Assembly: GCA_947683625.1 (NCBI GenBank) | Contig: CANTUR010000166.1 | Span: 2,635,001-2,699,000 of the forward strand | Source of the DNA: Mallotus nudiflorus | Lineage: Eukaryota > Streptophyta > Magnoliopsida > Malpighiales > Euphorbiaceae | Direction of reading: 5' to 3' | DNA length: 64,000 nucleotides | Part shown: positions 61,101-64,000 of the stretch, piece by piece | How positions within the stretch are numbered: position 1 is the first letter of the stretch | Layout of the letters: the number at the start of each line of letters is the position of its first letter | Notes under the pieces: generated by a model | The model's input: only the letters and a program-made list of their open reading frames with translations | Told to the model about the DNA's origin: nothing | The model's database searches: none | Translations under genes and position numbers: made by a program

Positions 61101-64000
61101 GAATTTAATTGAAATAACAATATATACCATATATATGCCGAAAATATACCAAAAGGAAACCAGGTATATTTCTAGTATATATATGTCAAATAAATTCAAT
61201 CAAATTATAACTTAAGTTGGAAATATATTTAAAAATATTTTAAATATATTTTATTTACAAAACATGCATATAATTTAATATATACCAAAAATATACTTAA
61301 TGTAAACTTAAGAAATAATCAAATTATTTATGCATATTTAATCAACATAAAACATGCATTTCTAAATCATGCATCCTAAGCATATATATATAATATAGTA
61401 CTCACCTAATGCGCTCCACGAGACAGGTTCGACGGGCCTGGTCCACTAGCCCTCGGTCTCGGCGCAACTAAACAAGCAATAAATAATAGACATCAGAATA
61501 AACCCTAACAGAAATCCTAAAATTCAATCTAGAGTATTTAAACACAGAATCAGAAATTAGGGTTCGACTGGATATCACATTTTACGAGAATTCTACCGAA
61601 AATCCAGCAGAACCTCCCCTGTAAAACGGACATCTCTCTACTCAAAAGAGTAGAGCCGACCCTGCAAGGAAATACACTTCAAAAAACAAGCTCAACACTC
61701 AACCACAACCCCTCGGTCGGACTCCAGACTACAATCTACCGACCGGGGTCCACAATCACAGAAAAATTCAGAAATACCAAAAATACTCTTAAAACCTAGA
61801 AATAAATTTTATAGGTAGAAATTACCTAATTAACCTTAAAACACAGTAAAAAACCGATAAAAACTCATTTTATTTGAAAAACCGTATATTATATATATAA
61901 TTGAAAATAATTCACGAAAAATAGTTTTAATTAGTTAAAAATACCAAATAATTTGTAGAAATCATTTTTATACCTTAAATAATTATTAAAACCAATTAAA
62001 TTACATTTTTAGACAATTTAGGGTAAAATTACCAAAATACCCCTATATATATAAATATACTTAAATTACTTCAAAAATTCACCAAAAATCATAAAATTAT
62101 CCAAAATTAATTTTCTTAACATATTTATCAATAATATTAATAATTAAACTCAATTAACCAATTAAATTCAATTAAAAACACATTTAACCTAATTTTCCCA
62201 AAATTACATAAACTCAAATAATTCAAAATAAATACTTAGAAATTCATAAAAATTCCAAATAAATTCCTATAATTCATTTCAACACCTAATTTAACCATAA
62301 ACTCCAATTTCATAATTTAAATAATTAATTTCCGAAAATTAGAAAATAATATTAAAATATTCAAAAATACCCAAAAATCCAAAAAATCTCCAAAAATTCT
62401 ACAAAAATTCATACATGTAGATTGAGCTACTAGGATCAACATTTGTGAAGGGAATTTTCATGAATCAATCAATTCGAAGCTCAAAAAAATCAAAAACCCT
62501 AATAGGCTGAAATTGAAAATTCGAAACCTAAGCAATTCTAGACCATTTTAGCTCAAAGAAAATCTAGAATCACACTCACCAGAGCTCAAGGAGAAGAAAG
62601 AGACCGGTGGTTTCAAAAACGGTGGCCGGAATCGACGTGATCGACGGTAGCTTGATTTTCGGCTTCTCCAGCCAAAATCGACTTCCAAGCGCCGGAAACG
62701 GCTACCACAGGCGGCGGAAAAGGTTGGGGAAGGTGGTGGCACACCGGACGGCACACCAACGGCAAGGGAACGGCACGGCAGCGACCGGAACGGTGAAGGG
62801 AAGTGATCGGGGAAGAAGGAGACTCACGGGGGCAAAATGGTAATTTTCCAATTTTTTTTTATTTTTGATGTGTTATATGTATATATATATACTTTATACT
62901 ATATATTAAAATAATATTACATTACACACATTAAATATACACCACACACATAAAAATTTAATATTTTAATAATTTATACTAAATAAAAATAATTAAATAA
63001 CAATAAAACTAATAAATAATTAATAAAATATTAGGGTAATAATAAACCCTAATTAAATAAATATACACACACAGGCTTTATTTAATAATTTAAAAATACG
63101 CATGAGTTCATGCAAGTCCGAAAATATATTTAAAATAATTAATATTAAAATATTTACGTGAAAATTTCCCCGAAAATGCAAGTCCCGGGAAAATTTTACG
63201 TAAAGGACTGTAAATAATACACAATAATTAAAATAGGTTTTAAATACATATCAACTCATGAAAATATCGTAATATACATTCAAAAATTATTAACACTGTA
63301 TATCCCGGTACAGTGTAAAAAATATTTTAAAAACACGGGATATTACAATGTTCCACCTTGATTTTGGGTGGAATGCATGAAGATAGTTGCACATGTGATT
63401 AACAGGCTACCATAAGCACCACGTGGAACCATCTCACCCTTCGAGAAGCTAAGGAATATAAAACCCACTGTAAGTCATTTTTTAGTTTTTAGGTGTGTAT
63501 GCTATGTTTTCATACCAGATCATTTACGAAGCAAGTTTGATAAAAAGCAATAAGGTGCATCTAAGCAATAAGGTGCATCTTTATGGGTTATGATAACCAA
63601 AGAAAAAGGTAAAAGTGTTGTAATCATATAATAGGGAGATGTCATACATCAAAAAATATGATATTTGATGAAGTATAATCTTGGTGGTCCCCTCAAGAAG
63701 TAGTTCTACTAAACTTAAAAGAAATCAAGGAGAAGTTATAAAAGAGTATTGAACAAGATGAAGTAAAAGAAATCACTCAAGAAGAGGAACTAAAAAAAGA
63801 AATAGTCAAGGACAAGTCACCCGAGAAGTTAAAATCCCTATGTGCACAGGAGTGCATCTGTAGACATCAAAAGAAACATGAGCAAGCCAAATTAAGGAGA
63901 TTCAAAAGGATGAAAATGTAGTAGAATATGGGCCACATCTGAAAAGAACATTAAGGAAAATTAAGAAGAATCCCAAATATGCTAATGCAGCACTTGTTGA
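58114..64000 (+). pseudogene. Copia3 gag-pol, heavily degraded, runs off right edge
   Basis: Gag starts MMADMITSSVSSLEKLNSNN and continues (KKWNVSVEKVMYALSVSMED) with many stops. CCHC remains are near 58910 (CYNCGK-stop-GHYA). The protease region WIVDSRCSNHMIGDKEKISS has DSR in place of catalytic DSG. Integrase zinc region LWHARLGHVNYYKL is near 59550; core LELIHSDVFGPVKQP, CIFTDNGGEYTLYEF and PQQNGVAKRKNRHLVEICRS run to 60104. Solo LTR E interrupts it at 60105. Coding then resumes (WVECMKIVAHVINRLP, LRNIKPTVSHF) to the window end, still before RT. This copy is clearly dead. Confidence 0.85.
60105..63347 (-). mobile_element. Solo LTR E of the 3.2-kb family (in Copia3 integrase)
   Basis: On the plus strand it runs TGTCACGACCC ... 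CACGGGATATTACA, 3243 bp. It is flanked by ATGTT at 60100-60104 and 63348-63352, a perfect 5-bp duplication. Two 54-bp subrepeats lie at about 60810-60905. The GC-rich patch is at about 62570-62830, with the donor-like CTG|GTGAGTG (minus) near 62580. Its sequence is very close to LTR C. Confidence 0.93.

Overview
The window looks like nuclear DNA of a eudicot flowering plant. It is AT-rich, its genes have GT-AG introns, and it carries plant-specific families (a YSL metal transporter, an NPG-type TPR protein, a PHD/GNAT protein of the IDM1 group, a plant mobile domain) among many LTR retrotransposons. I cannot name the species. All exon borders below were read by eye from splice sites, phase and family likeness.

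Left third (1-22.8 kb), gene island with ordinary spacing. In order: the 5' part of an F-box protein gene running off the left edge (minus strand); a compact, apparently single-exon PHD-finger/GNAT gene (plus); a complete nine-exon CSA/ERCC8 WD40 gene for transcription-coupled repair (minus); a long gene-poor AT-rich spacer; a complete NPGR1-like TPR gene (plus); and a complete six-exon YSL7-like metal-nicotianamine transporter gene (minus). These are independent single-promoter genes, not an operon. Two TATA-like boxes help to choose start codons.

Right two thirds (22.8-64 kb), a nested retroelement stack. A minus-strand Ty1/copia element (Copia1) is split into three pieces (22.8-25.7, 48.2-49.0, 54.1-55.2 kb). 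Its integrase region was hit by a roughly 22.5-kb insertion. That insertion is an LTR element carrying a decayed plant mobile domain (PMD) gene and a five-copy 77-bp tandem array. The PMD gene was in turn interrupted by a full-length Sirevirus-like copia element (Copia2, both LTRs, PBS, multiple polypurine tracts, 5-bp target duplication with one mismatch). Copia2's gag is interrupted by a 3.2-kb solo LTR. Four near-complete solo LTRs of one family (A, B, C, E) each keep a perfect and different 5-bp target duplication; a fifth, older and truncated copy (D) is itself interrupted by C. A third degenerate copia element (Copia3) runs off the right edge and contains solo LTR E.

Between Copia1 and Copia3 lies a partial genomic duplicate of the 3' end of NPGR1 (17076-18055 copied to 55219-57564). 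It is disabled by a stop and a frameshift and carries a 1.36-kb hAT-like insertion. The most unusual parts of the window are the PMD-bearing element with its tandem arrays and the solo-LTR family whose internal domain is not present anywhere here.
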